From positions 248,001 through 312,000 of the forward strand of contig NZ_WXVV01000002.1 in NCBI RefSeq assembly GCF_013433315.1: a stretch of 64,000 bases of DNA, in the 5' to 3' direction. Position numbers and translations under genes: made by a program. The stretch's first letter is position 1; every line of letters begins with the position of its first letter. Shown one piece after another: positions 17,325 through 26,107 of the stretch. The DNA is from Pseudomonas crudilactis (lineage in GTDB: Bacteria; Pseudomonadota; Gammaproteobacteria; Pseudomonadales; Pseudomonadaceae). The notes beneath the pieces are model-generated. The model was not told the origin of the DNA and searched no databases. It worked only from the letters and a program-made list of their open reading frames with translations.

Positions 17325-18656
17325 ATGAGCAGCGTGCTGATTCGTAACGCCAGGCTGGTCAACGAAGGACGCGAGTTCGACGGCGATCTGTTGGTCAGCA
17401 ACGGACGCATCGTCAAGATTGCACGCAGCATCGAAGGTGAAAGCGCCACGATAGAAATCGACGCCAACGGCCAATGGTTACTGCCGGGGATGATCGATGA
17501 CCAAGTGCATTTCCGCGAACCGGGTGCGCCGGCCAAGGGCAGCATCCACACAGAGTCACGCGCAGCGGTGGCCGGTGGCATCACCAGCTTCATGGACATG
17601 CCCAACACAAATCCGGCCACCCTCACCCTCGAAGCCCTGGCGGATAAAAAGCGCCGGGCGGCGATCAACTCGGTGGCTAACTACGGCTTTCACTTTGGCG
17701 TGAGCCGGGACAATCTAGATACGGTTGCCGCACTCAATCCGTGTGAAGTGGCCGGCGTCAAAGTGTTCATGGGCGCCTCGACCGGCAACATGCTGGTCGA
17801 TGATCCGCGCATCCTTGAGCGACTGTTCGCCGAGGTGCCGACCATCCTGTTGGCGCACTGCGAACACACGCCGAGCATCGACGCCAACGCGGCCAATCTG
17901 CGTGAGTTGTTCGGCGATCGTATTCCGGCCGCCGCTCACCCACTCATCCGTAATGCCGAGGCGTGTTATCGATCCTCATCGCTCGCGGTGGAACTGGCTA
18001 AAAATCACGGTACGCGCCTGCATGTTTTGCACCTGACCACGGCGCGTGAACTGGCATTGTTCGAAGACAAACCGCTGGCGCAGAAACGCATCACCGCTGA
18101 GGTGTGTCTGCATCATTTGTTGTTCGATGATCGCGACTATTCAAAGCTCGGCAACCTGATCAAATGCAACCCGGCGATCAAGACTCAGAGCGACCGCGAT
18201 ACTTTGCGTGAAGCGTTGAACAGCAATCGGCTCGACGTTATTGGTAGCGATCACGCGCCGCATACCTGGGAAGAAAAGCAGCAGCCTTATGCTCAGGCGC
18301 CTTCGGGGTTGCCACTGGTGCAGCATGCGTTGCCGGCGCTGATGGAGCTGGTGGCAGATGGGGTTTTGCCGATCACAACCTTGGTGGCGAAGACCAGCCA
18401 TCGCGTCGCGGATCTGTTTGCGATTCCGGATCGTGGTTATTTGCGTGAGGGGTATTGGGCGGATCTGGTGCTGGTTGAGGCGCAGACGCTGGAGGTCGAT
18501 CGGCAACCGATTCTGTCGCAGTGCGGATGGACGCCGTTTGCCGGGCGCAGCTTTCGGCATCGGGTGAACGCGACGATGGTGTCGGGGCAGATTGCTTGGA
18601 GAGGTGGTCGGGTGAATGAAGGATGTCGCGGGTTGGCGCTGAGGTTTATGCGCTGA
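17325..18656 (+). CDS. pyrQ: Dihydroorotase PyrQ (zinc-starvation paralogue)
   Basis: A 443-residue amidohydrolase that would cyclise carbamoyl-aspartate to dihydroorotate in pyrimidine synthesis. Motifs: PGMIDDQVHFREPG (residues 54-67), MDMPNTNP, VKVFMGAS (carbamylated Lys region), LLAHCEH, HVLHLTTA, and VIGSDHAPH with the catalytic Asp. The first metal-ligand His of the HxH motif is Gln60 (Q-V-H), a deviation shared, as I recall, by the PyrQ/PyrC2 subgroup. Last gene of the folE2 operon; a REPIN follows. ATG 17325 is chosen over an overlapping upstream start at 17232. Confidence 0.88.
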   Translation: MSSVLIRNARLVNEGREFDGDLLVSNGRIVKIARSIEGESATIEIDANGQWLLPGMIDDQVHFREPGAPAKGSIHTESRAAVAGGITSFMDMPNTNPATLTLEALADKKRRAAINSVANYGFHFGVSRDNLDTVAALNPCEVAGVKVFMGASTGNMLVDDPRILERLFAEVPTILLAHCEHTPSIDANAANLRELFGDRIPAAAHPLIRNAEACYRSSSLAVELAKNHGTRLHVLHLTTARELALFEDKPLAQKRITAEVCLHHLLFDDRDYSKLGNLIKCNPAIKTQSDRDTLREALNSNRLDVIGSDHAPHTWEEKQQPYAQAPSGLPLVQHALPALMELVADGVLPITTLVAKTSHRVADLFAIPDRGYLREGYWADLVLVEAQTLEVDRQPILSQCGWTPFAGRSFRHRVNATMVSGQIAWRGGRVNEGCRGLALRFMR

Positions 18657-18669
18657 GCTTGAGGACGAT

Positions 18670-18749
18670 TTCGCGAGCAAGTCGAATCGTCGCACCGTCG
18701 CTCCCACAATTGGAACGCATTTCAATGTGGGAGCGAGCCTGCTCGCGAA
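18670..18749. repeat. REPIN with an interrupted left arm
   Basis: Right arm 18726-18749 is an intact TGTGGGAGCGAGCCTGCTCG... copy. The left arm 18670-18708 starts TTCGCGAGCAAG and ends TCGCTCCCACA but carries a 16-base internal segment (TCGAATCGTCGCACCG) in place of direct continuity. Lies between convergent pyrQ and DUF3617. Confidence 0.85.
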
Positions 18750-18753
18750 GCTT

Positions 18754-19272
18754 TCAGGCTCTTGGTTTCACAGCGCCGCAATCCTGGCCGAGCCAAACCG
18801 CGCGCGTCTCCAGGCTGCCCTTCTGGTTGATCCCGATCGCATTGAACGTGCCGTTGGCCACGGTGGTGAACTCACGATCACTGAGGAACGTTGCCACCCC
18901 GGTGCCCTGCGCTTTCGGGCAACTGAAACGGAATTTCCACTGGTTGCCGGTACGCTCGGTGATCTGCTGTTTGCAGCCCGATTGCGGGTCGGCCAACGGA
19001 ATATCGTTGGTCGCCACCTGTTCAGGTGTCAGGCAGGCACGAATGCCTTTTCCGCCAATATTGATCCCGTTCTTCTCCAGCGCCGCGCGCTGTTGCGGGG
19101 TCATCTGGCCTTGCAGCTGGCCGAGGATCGATTGCACATCCATCGGCTGATCATCGACCTTGACGTTGCTCGATGTCATTTCCCACAGCCCCGGCTGCAG
19201 CATCTGCGCCTGCGCAACCACCGGCAATGCCAAACCCAGGCCCAGCGCCAAACCCAGCAGACGAACGTTCAT
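18754..19272 (-). CDS. DUF3617 family periplasmic protein
   Basis: A 172-residue exported protein: signal peptide MNVRLLGLALGLGLALPVVAQA, then the DUF3617 start MLQPGLWEMTSSNVKVDDQP. Four Cys residues in two likely pairs (RACLTPEQ, SGCKQQ, FSCPKA, QDCGAV). Function unknown; the domain is common in proteobacterial periplasmic proteins. Divergent from cls across 131 bases. Confidence 0.85.
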   Translation of the reverse strand: MNVRLLGLALGLGLALPVVAQAQMLQPGLWEMTSSNVKVDDQPMDVQSILGQLQGQMTPQQRAALEKNGINIGGKGIRACLTPEQVATNDIPLADPQSGCKQQITERTGNQWKFRFSCPKAQGTGVATFLSDREFTTVANGTFNAIGINQKGSLETRAVWLGQDCGAVKPRA

Positions 19273-19403
19273 CGAAAAACTCCTGATCAGTAGTGGCCGT
19301 TAGACGTCGGCCGATTGCTTCGGTTCATGCACCAATTAAATAGCGACATTCGCGACAGAACATGGTCTGTTAAGCATTGAATCTTCCGGAGCAAGGCTGC
19401 CCC

Positions 19404-20843
19404 ATGGATTATTTTGGACCGCACATTTTCGGTTATCTGATCGCCCTGATACACACCCTCGGCTTGATCGCCGCGATTCACGCGGTGCTCACCGTACGCA
19501 CGGCTCAAGGCTCGATCGCTTGGGCATTGTCGCTGATATTCATTCCCTACCTCACGCTTATTCCGTACCTGGTGTTTGGCCGCAGCACTTTTGATGGTTA
19601 CATCAAGGCGCGGCGTCAGGCCAACGAACAGATGCGTCAGGCGATCTCCGAACTGAACTGGCGCCCGTGGGTGGAAGAGGCACTGACCGCGCGCGCCTCG
19701 AATGCCTACGCCTCGTTACGCGCGATGCCCAAACTGGGACGTATGCCTTGTCTGGCGAACAACGAAGTGCAATTGCTGGTAAACGGCACGGCCACCTTCG
19801 AGGCGATTTTCCAGGCCATCGATCAGGCGAAAGAAGCGGTGCTGATCCAGTTTTTCATCATTCACGATGATCGACTCGGCCAGCGTCTGCGCGACCTGCT
19901 GCTGAAGAAAGCTGCCGAAGGTGTGGCGATTCATCTGCTTTACGACCGCATCGGCAGCCACGCCCTGCCCCACAGCTATGTGCAGCTGCTGCGCGATGCT
20001 GGCGTCGAGGTGAAAGCCTTCGCCACACGCAGCGGCTGGCTCAATCGCTTTCAGGTCAACTTCCGTAACCACCGCAAGATCGTCGTGGTCGACGGCGTAG
20101 TCGGCTTTGTCGGCGGGCATAACGTTGGCGATGAATACATGGGCGAAAAACCACCGCTGGCACCTTGGCGCGATACCCATGTGAAAGTACGTGGCCCGGT
20201 GGTCGCATGCATGCAGGAGTCGTTTGCCGAAGACTGGTTCTGGGCTGCGCGTACCCTGCCGCCGCTGATCCTGCCCGATGAATACCCGGATGACGGCGTG
20301 CTCTGCCAATTGCTCGCCAGCGGCCCGGCGGATGCCTATGAAACCTGCTCGCTGTTCTTCGTCGAAGCGATCCACGCGGCGACCGAACGGGTGTGGATCA
20401 CCAGCCCGTATTTCATCCCCGATGAAGCGGTATTTGCAGCGTTGAGATTGGCGGTGTTGCGCGGCGTCGATGTGCGTCTGCTACTGCCGTCGCGTCCCGA
20501 TCACCGCATCGTTTACGCCGCTTCCAGCCTCTATGCATTCGAAGCAGTGCGCGCCGGTGTGCGGGTGTTCCGCTACGAACCCGGTTTCCTGCATCAGAAA
20601 GTGGTGTTGATCGACAGCGAAATCAGCGCCATTGGCAGTGCCAATCTGGACAACCGTTCGTTCCGGCTGAATTTCGAAGTGATGCTGCTGACCGTCGACA
20701 GTGACTTTGCCGCCAGTGTGGAAAACATGCTCATCGCGGATTTCGAGCAAGCCTACGAAATCGCCAAAGAAGAAAGCCGGGAGATCCACCGCCTGCAACA
20801 AGTCGGCATGCGGATCGCCCGGCTGATTTCGCCGATTCTTTGA
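19404..20843 (+). CDS. cls: Cardiolipin synthase
   Basis: A 479-residue membrane-bound phospholipase D-type enzyme that joins two phosphatidylglycerols to cardiolipin. Two N-terminal membrane segments ([20 protein letters not shown] and [23 protein letters not shown]), then two HKD motifs: HRKIVVVDG at about residue 219 and [10 protein letters not shown]...GSANLDNRS at about 395. ATG 19404, the first plausible start after GGAGCAAGG, is chosen. Converges on cfa with a 31-base gap; two membrane-lipid genes face each other. Confidence 0.95.
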   Translation: MDYFGPHIFGYLIALIHTLGLIAAIHAVLTVRTAQGSIAWALSLIFIPYLTLIPYLVFGRSTFDGYIKARRQANEQMRQAISELNWRPWVEEALTARASNAYASLRAMPKLGRMPCLANNEVQLLVNGTATFEAIFQAIDQAKEAVLIQFFIIHDDRLGQRLRDLLLKKAAEGVAIHLLYDRIGSHALPHSYVQLLRDAGVEVKAFATRSGWLNRFQVNFRNHRKIVVVDGVVGFVGGHNVGDEYMGEKPPLAPWRDTHVKVRGPVVACMQESFAEDWFWAARTLPPLILPDEYPDDGVLCQLLASGPADAYETCSLFFVEAIHAATERVWITSPYFIPDEAVFAALRLAVLRGVDVRLLLPSRPDHRIVYAASSLYAFEAVRAGVRVFRYEPGFLHQKVVLIDSEISAIGSANLDNRSFRLNFEVMLLTVDSDFAASVENMLIADFEQAYEIAKEESREIHRLQQVGMRIARLISPIL

Positions 20844-20874
20844 AACCCTCCCCCCAAAGGAAGAGAGAAAAGGC

Positions 20875-22062
20875 TCAAGGGTTGTAGATGTCGTCACGGG
20901 TCCATGGCAGTTCATGGCTGCCATCCGGATGCGCCTTCACCGCGAGGATCTGGTGCAAATTGATCCAGCCGCGCGCAAACGCATAAGCGCAGCCAGCCAG
21001 GTACAGACGCCAGATGCGCAGCGCCTGATCCGGCACCAGTTTGCCGGCAGCTTCCAGATTGTCCTCCAGCCGCTCGCTCCAGTGATCCAGCGTACGCGCG
21101 TAGTGCAGGCGCAGACTTTCTACGTCGACAATCTCCAGACCGGCTTCGCTGATCTCGGCCGAGATCATCGCCAGGTGCGGCAACTCACCGTTGGGAAACA
21201 CGTACTTCTCGATAAAGTCCCCGGCACCGCGTCCCACCGGTCGGCCATCGGTGTGTTTGGCGGTGATGCCGTGATTCATCACCAGACCGCCCTCCTTCAC
21301 CGCGCCGAACAGGGTTTTGCAGTACTCGGGCAGATTGGCGTGGCCAACGTGTTCGAACATGCCGACGCTGACCACCTTGTCGAAACGCCCGTCCTGGGGC
21401 AGATCTCGATAGTCGAGCAGTTGCAGTTCGATCTGGTCTTCCAGACCTTCGGCCTTGACCCGTTCGCGTGCCAGTTCAAGCTGTTCCTTGCTCAACGTGA
21501 TACCAAACACCTTGGCGCCGAATTCCCGCGCGGCATACCGCGCCAGTCCACCCCAGCCGCAACCGACATCCAGCAGGTAGTCGCCTGGCTGCAAACGCAG
21601 CTTGCGGCATAAGTGGCGGAATTTGGCTTGTTGCGCCTGCTCAAGGGTTTCGCTGCCCGTTTCGAAATACGCGCAGGAATACGCCATGTCGCTGTCCAGC
21701 CAGAGCTGGTAGAACGCGTTGGACAAGTCGTAGTGGTAGGAAATGGCTTTGGCGTCGGTTTCCTTGTCGTGCAGGGTGCGCACTGGCTGACTGTCGTCAT
21801 CTTCGCCGAGCAAAGCGTTGCTCAATTCGTCGCAGACCCGGATGACCTCGCTGATCGAGCCCTCCAGTTCCAGTTTGCCTTCAACGAATGCCGCTCCGAG
21901 CGCATCAAGGCTTGGGTGGGTGAACTGGGTGACCATCTGCGGGTCCTTGACCACGATGGTGACGCTGGGCGTCGGCCCCAGATTGAACTCATGGCCGTCC
22001 CAGAGTCGCAGGCGAAGCGGAAGCTGCAGATTCTGTAAGGCCGGTGGAAGTTGCGCGAGCAT
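20875..22062 (-). CDS. cfa: Cyclopropane-fatty-acyl-phospholipid synthase
   Basis: A 395-residue SAM-dependent enzyme that converts cis double bonds of membrane lipid acyl chains to cyclopropane rings. SAM site LLDVGCGWGGLARYAA near residue 160, VSVGMFEHVGHANLPEYC, and the C-terminal GSHELPWTRDDIYNP-type end. AGGGGGA seven bases upstream fixes ATG 22062, rather than the open frame to 22107. Confidence 0.93.
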   Translation of the reverse strand: MLAQLPPALQNLQLPLRLRLWDGHEFNLGPTPSVTIVVKDPQMVTQFTHPSLDALGAAFVEGKLELEGSISEVIRVCDELSNALLGEDDDSQPVRTLHDKETDAKAISYHYDLSNAFYQLWLDSDMAYSCAYFETGSETLEQAQQAKFRHLCRKLRLQPGDYLLDVGCGWGGLARYAAREFGAKVFGITLSKEQLELARERVKAEGLEDQIELQLLDYRDLPQDGRFDKVVSVGMFEHVGHANLPEYCKTLFGAVKEGGLVMNHGITAKHTDGRPVGRGAGDFIEKYVFPNGELPHLAMISAEISEAGLEIVDVESLRLHYARTLDHWSERLEDNLEAAGKLVPDQALRIWRLYLAGCAYAFARGWINLHQILAVKAHPDGSHELPWTRDDIYNP

Positions 22063-22146
22063 GGAAAATCCCCCTTGTTTCAGACGTCTGATCTGAGGGT
22101 AGACCATCCCGGAAAAATAGCAGGCTATCGATTTGATTAGCCTGAT

Positions 22147-22935
22147 CTATCGTTGCAGACGCTCCAGCAAACCTTCCTGAATCCACTGTTTCAGCCAGGT
22201 AACGGCTTGAAGTGGCGCGCCCTCACCATAATTGACTGCTAACTCGGCGCACAGTTCGGCGAAACTCCAGCCTTCGTTGAGCATGCCATCGAGGGCAAAG
22301 GCTTGCGCCGGATCGAGGCTGCGGTAACTGCAGATCAGCTGGTTGCGCCAGATCAGGCAGATCTGTGGGATGTCGAGCGCCATGCTGTCGGGGAACTCTG
22401 ATTCTTCCTTTACCGCGCGCCACACTGAAAGACTATTGAAGCGGCATTCCAGCCACTGCAAGGACGACACCGGTCTGACCCGCAGCTCCGGCCATTCCTC
22501 CGGAACAAGAGCGGCCATGGCTTCAATCGTCAGCGGCTCACCAAAAGGTGCATCGAAAGCCAGGGTGAATGCCCATTCGAGCGCAATCAGCTCAGCCAGC
22601 GGCGCACTCTGCTCCGGCACCAGATGCTCGCGAACAAAACCTTCAAAGCCTTTGCCCAGCCAGCGCAGGCTGTAATGCGCTGACGGATACTGACGGATGT
22701 ACGCCATGCCGAGGGCGTCGAATTCTTCATCGCCCATCCAGTACAGGACCGTGGGGAAGTCATTGCGCAAGACTTCCAGCAACCGCGCTTTGTAAGCGTT
22801 GTGATAGATCGCCAGGCCCGTATCGACATCCAGTGTCGGACCACCGATCAGGCTCCTGCCCAGAGTCGGATTTGCGCCGGGGTCTTCTTCGAGCAGAAAC
22901 GATTCGAATGCCAGTTGCCACTCTTTCAGGCGCAT
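22147..22935 (-). CDS. HvfC/BufC-type partner protein (DUF2063-like) of a bufferin cluster
   Basis: A 262-residue soluble protein of the HvfC family (putative DNA-binding domain DUF2063 at the N-terminus: LKEWQLAFESFLLEED..., YHNAYKARLLEVLRNDFPTV, then a Trp-rich C-terminal half). Members act with a DUF692 oxygenase in modifying a Cys-containing precursor peptide; they are thought to recognise the precursor. Its start overlaps the DUF692 stop by 10 bases, so the two are coupled. Confidence 0.88.
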   Translation of the reverse strand: MRLKEWQLAFESFLLEEDPGANPTLGRSLIGGPTLDVDTGLAIYHNAYKARLLEVLRNDFPTVLYWMGDEEFDALGMAYIRQYPSAHYSLRWLGKGFEGFVREHLVPEQSAPLAELIALEWAFTLAFDAPFGEPLTIEAMAALVPEEWPELRVRPVSSLQWLECRFNSLSVWRAVKEESEFPDSMALDIPQICLIWRNQLICSYRSLDPAQAFALDGMLNEGWSFAELCAELAVNYGEGAPLQAVTWLKQWIQEGLLERLQR

Positions 22936-23771
22936 TGCTGCCTCCCGGCCAGAACCTTGTTACCCAGCTGACGGGCCTTTTGCAGTTCATCGAGCAATTC
23001 ATCGAAAGGTGGAAAATGATCGTCACGCTCCAGCAATGTGGCCACCGGACCGAAATGTTCAAGCGTGCGTTGATAGAGCGCCCAGACCGGGTCGCTCACC
23101 GGATGGTCGTGGGTGTCGATCACGTAATCGCCGTAATCACTGTGCCCCGCCAGATGCAATTGGCGGACTTTGTCGACGGGCAGGCTGCTGATGAACGTCC
23201 ATGGATCGAAGCCGTGATTACGTGAGCTGACGTAGACATTGTTGACGTCGAGTAGCAATTCGCAGCCACTCACGCGGCTAAGCAAAGCGAGAAATTCCCA
23301 CTCAGTGAAATCATCCGAGGCGCCGCGTACATAACTGGAGACGTTCTCCAGCACCAACGGACGCTGCAAAATATCCTGAACCTGCATTACCCGAGCGGCG
23401 ATGTAATCCAGGCTTTCTTCGGTGTAAGGCAGCGGCAGCAGGTCATGTAACTGATGGGCATTGCCACGACTCCAGCACAAATGGTCGGAGATCCATGCCG
23501 GTTTTACTCGTTCGGTCAGTTGTTTGAGCTGGTTGAGATAGTCCGGATCGAGGGCATGCGGCCCGCCGATAGACAGAGATACACCGTGCATCACCAACGG
23601 ATAACGCTCGGCGATGGCATCGAGGTAATGCAGGGCCTTGCCGCCCGGCACCATGAAATTTTCCGAGACCACTTCGAACCAGTCGACATCTGGCGACTGC
23701 TCAAGGATCTGCTGGTAATAAGCGCTACGCAAACCCAGGCCGTAGCCCAGGAAAGGAATGGAAGCAGACAT
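22926..23771 (-). CDS. DUF692/MNIO family peptide-modifying oxygenase (BufB/HvfB-like)
   Basis: A 281-residue TIM-barrel multinuclear non-heme iron oxidase. Family marks: LGYGLGLRSAYYQQIL, DWFEVVSENFM, MHGVSLSIGG, WISDHLCW, LVLENVSSYV, LLLDVNNVYVSSRNHGFD, LHLAGH, IDTHDHPV and PVATLLERDDHFP, which supply the His/Asp/Glu iron ligands. Such enzymes turn precursor Cys residues into thiooxazole or oxazolone/thioamide groups that bind copper. AGGAGT seven bases upstream fixes ATG 23771. Lies between the precursor and the HvfC-like gene. Confidence 0.92.
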   Translation of the reverse strand: MSASIPFLGYGLGLRSAYYQQILEQSPDVDWFEVVSENFMVPGGKALHYLDAIAERYPLVMHGVSLSIGGPHALDPDYLNQLKQLTERVKPAWISDHLCWSRGNAHQLHDLLPLPYTEESLDYIAARVMQVQDILQRPLVLENVSSYVRGASDDFTEWEFLALLSRVSGCELLLDVNNVYVSSRNHGFDPWTFISSLPVDKVRQLHLAGHSDYGDYVIDTHDHPVSDPVWALYQRTLEHFGPVATLLERDDHFPPFDELLDELQKARQLGNKVLAGRQQCA

Positions 23772-23836
23772 GCGCGGACTCCTGATAAAAAGTGGCCGCA
23801 GTGGCGCCAACCACTGCGGCAACACTTGCCGGTCAG

Positions 23837-24088
23837 TTATTCGCCGACCTTGCCACCGGCTTTATCGCAAGCCGACTGGGTCATGGCTTTGAAGCCCTGG
23901 CCTTTGCAGGAGCCCATGCCTTTGCAGGCGTGGTCTTTGGTCTTGCAGTCGTTCTGGCCTTTGCAGGCGTTCACGCCGTAGCAGTGAACGTTGGCATCGG
24001 CAGCCATCGCGTTGGTGGCAACACCGGCAAACATCGTGGCGGCAGCCAAAGCGAGAGCGGCACCAGCAGCAGCGGATTTGATCGTCAT
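23837..24088 (-). CDS. Bufferin-like exported Cys-rich precursor peptide
   Basis: An 83-residue peptide with a Sec signal (residues 1-29, cleavage near AMA/ADANVH) and a Cys-rich mature part with Cys36, 42, 48, 55, 61 and 74, in repeating contexts [25 protein letters not shown]. This is the substrate type of DUF692 enzymes (bufferins, called HvfA/BufA), modified before export and able to bind metal, mainly copper. First gene of a three-gene unit; GAGGAT upstream of ATG 24088. Confidence 0.88.
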   Translation of the reverse strand: MTIKSAAAGAALALAAATMFAGVATNAMAADANVHCYGVNACKGQNDCKTKDHACKGMGSCKGQGFKAMTQSACDKAGGKVGE

Positions 24089-24199
24089 TTTTCTTATCCT
24101 CGGTCATCGTCAGGGGTGTCGGCTGGAAGGTTTGTTCAGTCCCGACATAGCACTAGAGAGAGCCGCCCCGACGGCGTTACAGCGGATCGAAAAATAATT

Positions 24200-26107
24200 T
24201 CAGAGGTCTTCCTTGAGCTTCAGTAGCGGCTCTTGAAAGCGCAGTAACCGCCCGGCGTTGCCCAATACCAGCAAGGTGCTGAGGTTATGCAGCAGCGCGG
24301 CGATCATCGCCCCGGCGGCACCCAGCCAGCCGAATGCAGCGAACACGACGATGGCCAGCGTCCAGCCCAGACCGATGATGACGTTGACCTGCAATGTTCG
24401 GCGGCACTGGCGGCTGAGGCGCACGCAGGTGCCGAGTCGGCGCAGGTCGCTGCCGATCAAGACGATGTCGGCCGAGGCCAGCGCTATGTCTGCACCACCG
24501 GCGCCCATTGCCACACCGACCACACCGGCCTTGAGCGCGAGAGAATCATTAATGCCGTCACCGACCACCATCGGCCGGAAACCATTGTCGATTTCCTTGA
24601 GCACGCGATTGAGTTTGTCCTCGGGCAAGGCCTGAGCTTCGACCTCATGCAAACCGACCTCTTTGGCCAGCGACTCAGCCACGCTTTGTCGATCGCCCGT
24701 GAGCAACAGTTGCCGTCCAAGACCCAGCTCACGCAACTCACTGAGGGCAAATCGGGCTTCCGGTTTGACGCTATCAGCGAGCAACAGCCAGGCGAGGAAT
24801 TCACCGTTCAGCGCCAGACCGGCGATGGGGCCGTCATGATCGGGAACCTTGGTCGTGGCAATGCCCAGTTGCGCGAACAATTCTGGCCGACCGAGCGCCG
24901 CTTCGCCCTGCCCGGTCATGGCAACGACACCGAGCCCCTGGCGCTCGTGAATATCACTCAGCGTTAGGTATTGATCCTGACTGAGCAACCCTGCGAGTGC
25001 TCGACTGACTGGATGACTACTCGCCGCGCCGAGACTGGCGGCAAGCACCATGACCGCAGACGACTCTGCCTGCGGGCTGTTGATCGACTGCAAACGCAAG
25101 GTGCCGTAGGTCAGCGTCCCGGTCTTGTCGACGACCAGCGATGTCAGGTCCGCCAGTTCTTCGAGGAACGCCGAACTGCGAATCAAAATCCCGTGACGCG
25201 CAGCCACCGCGACACCGGCAATCGCCGTCGCCGGAGCGGACAACACCAGCGCGCACGGACACGCCGCCACCAACACCGCGAGCATGGCCTGCGCATCGTT
25301 GGTGATAAACCAGGTCACCGCTGCCAGCAACAACACCAGCACCATGTAGCTGCCGGCGTAACGTTCGAGCAACCGGGTGATCGGTGGCTTCGAACGCTCG
25401 GCGTTCTGCATCAGTGCGATGACTTTGCCGAGGGTCGACTCATCGCCGGTACGGGTAACTTCGATGCGCAACAAACCGTCGAGGTTGATCGCACCGCCGA
25501 AGACCGTCATGCCGGCACCTGCCTCGACCGGCACCGATTCACCGGTAATTGAAGCGGTATCGAGACTGGCCTGACCGGACAACACTCGACCATCGGCGGG
25601 AATACGATCACCGGCGCGCACTTCAACAGTGTCGCCTGCTTTCAACCTGCCGTTGTCCACTTCGATGATCGAGCCGTCAGCCTGAACCTTACGCGCATGG
25701 CTGCGCGTCAGTTGGCCAAGAGCATGGATCGCCTCCTGCGAGCCGATGACGCTGCGCTCCTCCAGGACATGACCGAAGATCATGATGATCGGCAGCAATG
25801 CCGCCGTCAGCAGATCGCCAGTCGCCCACGCACCGAGCATGGCCAAGGCAATCAGCTGATCGGTGATTCCGTGCAGGCTCGGATAACGCAGGCTGTACCA
25901 CGCCGAACGCATCACCGGCACAGCGACCAACAAAGAAGCAACACCCAACAGCAACTGGCTGACCCCGGTTTGCTCCGGGACCAGCCAACGCCAGATCAAA
26001 CCCAGACCCAGGAGACCCAACGCAAGCATAGCCAAAGTTAGCTGGCGAGCAGCGCGGCGTTGTTCGGCCGAGGACAACAGGCTCGGTGCAGCGGTCGTCG
26101 CAGTCAT
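24200..26107 (-). CDS. hmtA: P1B-type metal ATPase, HmtA-like zinc/copper importer
   Basis: A 635-residue inner-membrane heavy-metal ATPase. TGES 188-191 (actuator), CPC 283-285 in the transport helix (ACPCALV), DKTGTLT from Asp327 (phosphorylation), SSHPVS, TGDRQS, and VVGDGINDSLALK. No N-terminal heavy-metal-associated domain, unlike CopA or ZntA. The operon with three SPFH proteins matches, from memory, P. aeruginosa PA2439-PA2435, whose ATPase HmtA was shown to import Zn and Cu. Import direction here is inferred from that match and the Zur-like site. ATGA overlap with the upstream SPFH gene. Confidence 0.8.
   Translation of the reverse strand: MTATTAAPSLLSSAEQRRAARQLTLAMLALGLLGLGLIWRWLVPEQTGVSQLLLGVASLLVAVPVMRSAWYSLRYPSLHGITDQLIALAMLGAWATGDLLTAALLPIIMIFGHVLEERSVIGSQEAIHALGQLTRSHARKVQADGSIIEVDNGRLKAGDTVEVRAGDRIPADGRVLSGQASLDTASITGESVPVEAGAGMTVFGGAINLDGLLRIEVTRTGDESTLGKVIALMQNAERSKPPITRLLERYAGSYMVLVLLLAAVTWFITNDAQAMLAVLVAACPCALVLSAPATAIAGVAVAARHGILIRSSAFLEELADLTSLVVDKTGTLTYGTLRLQSINSPQAESSAVMVLAASLGAASSHPVSRALAGLLSQDQYLTLSDIHERQGLGVVAMTGQGEAALGRPELFAQLGIATTKVPDHDGPIAGLALNGEFLAWLLLADSVKPEARFALSELRELGLGRQLLLTGDRQSVAESLAKEVGLHEVEAQALPEDKLNRVLKEIDNGFRPMVVGDGINDSLALKAGVVGVAMGAGGADIALASADIVLIGSDLRRLGTCVRLSRQCRRTLQVNVIIGLGWTLAIVVFAAFGWLGAAGAMIAALLHNLSTLLVLGNAGRLLRFQEPLLKLKEDL

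Noticed and set aside
24200..26107. Reading the P-type ATPase as a cadmium/zinc efflux pump
   Set aside because: Gene order with three SPFH genes and the Zur-like site fit the HmtA importer better; direction still needs experiment.
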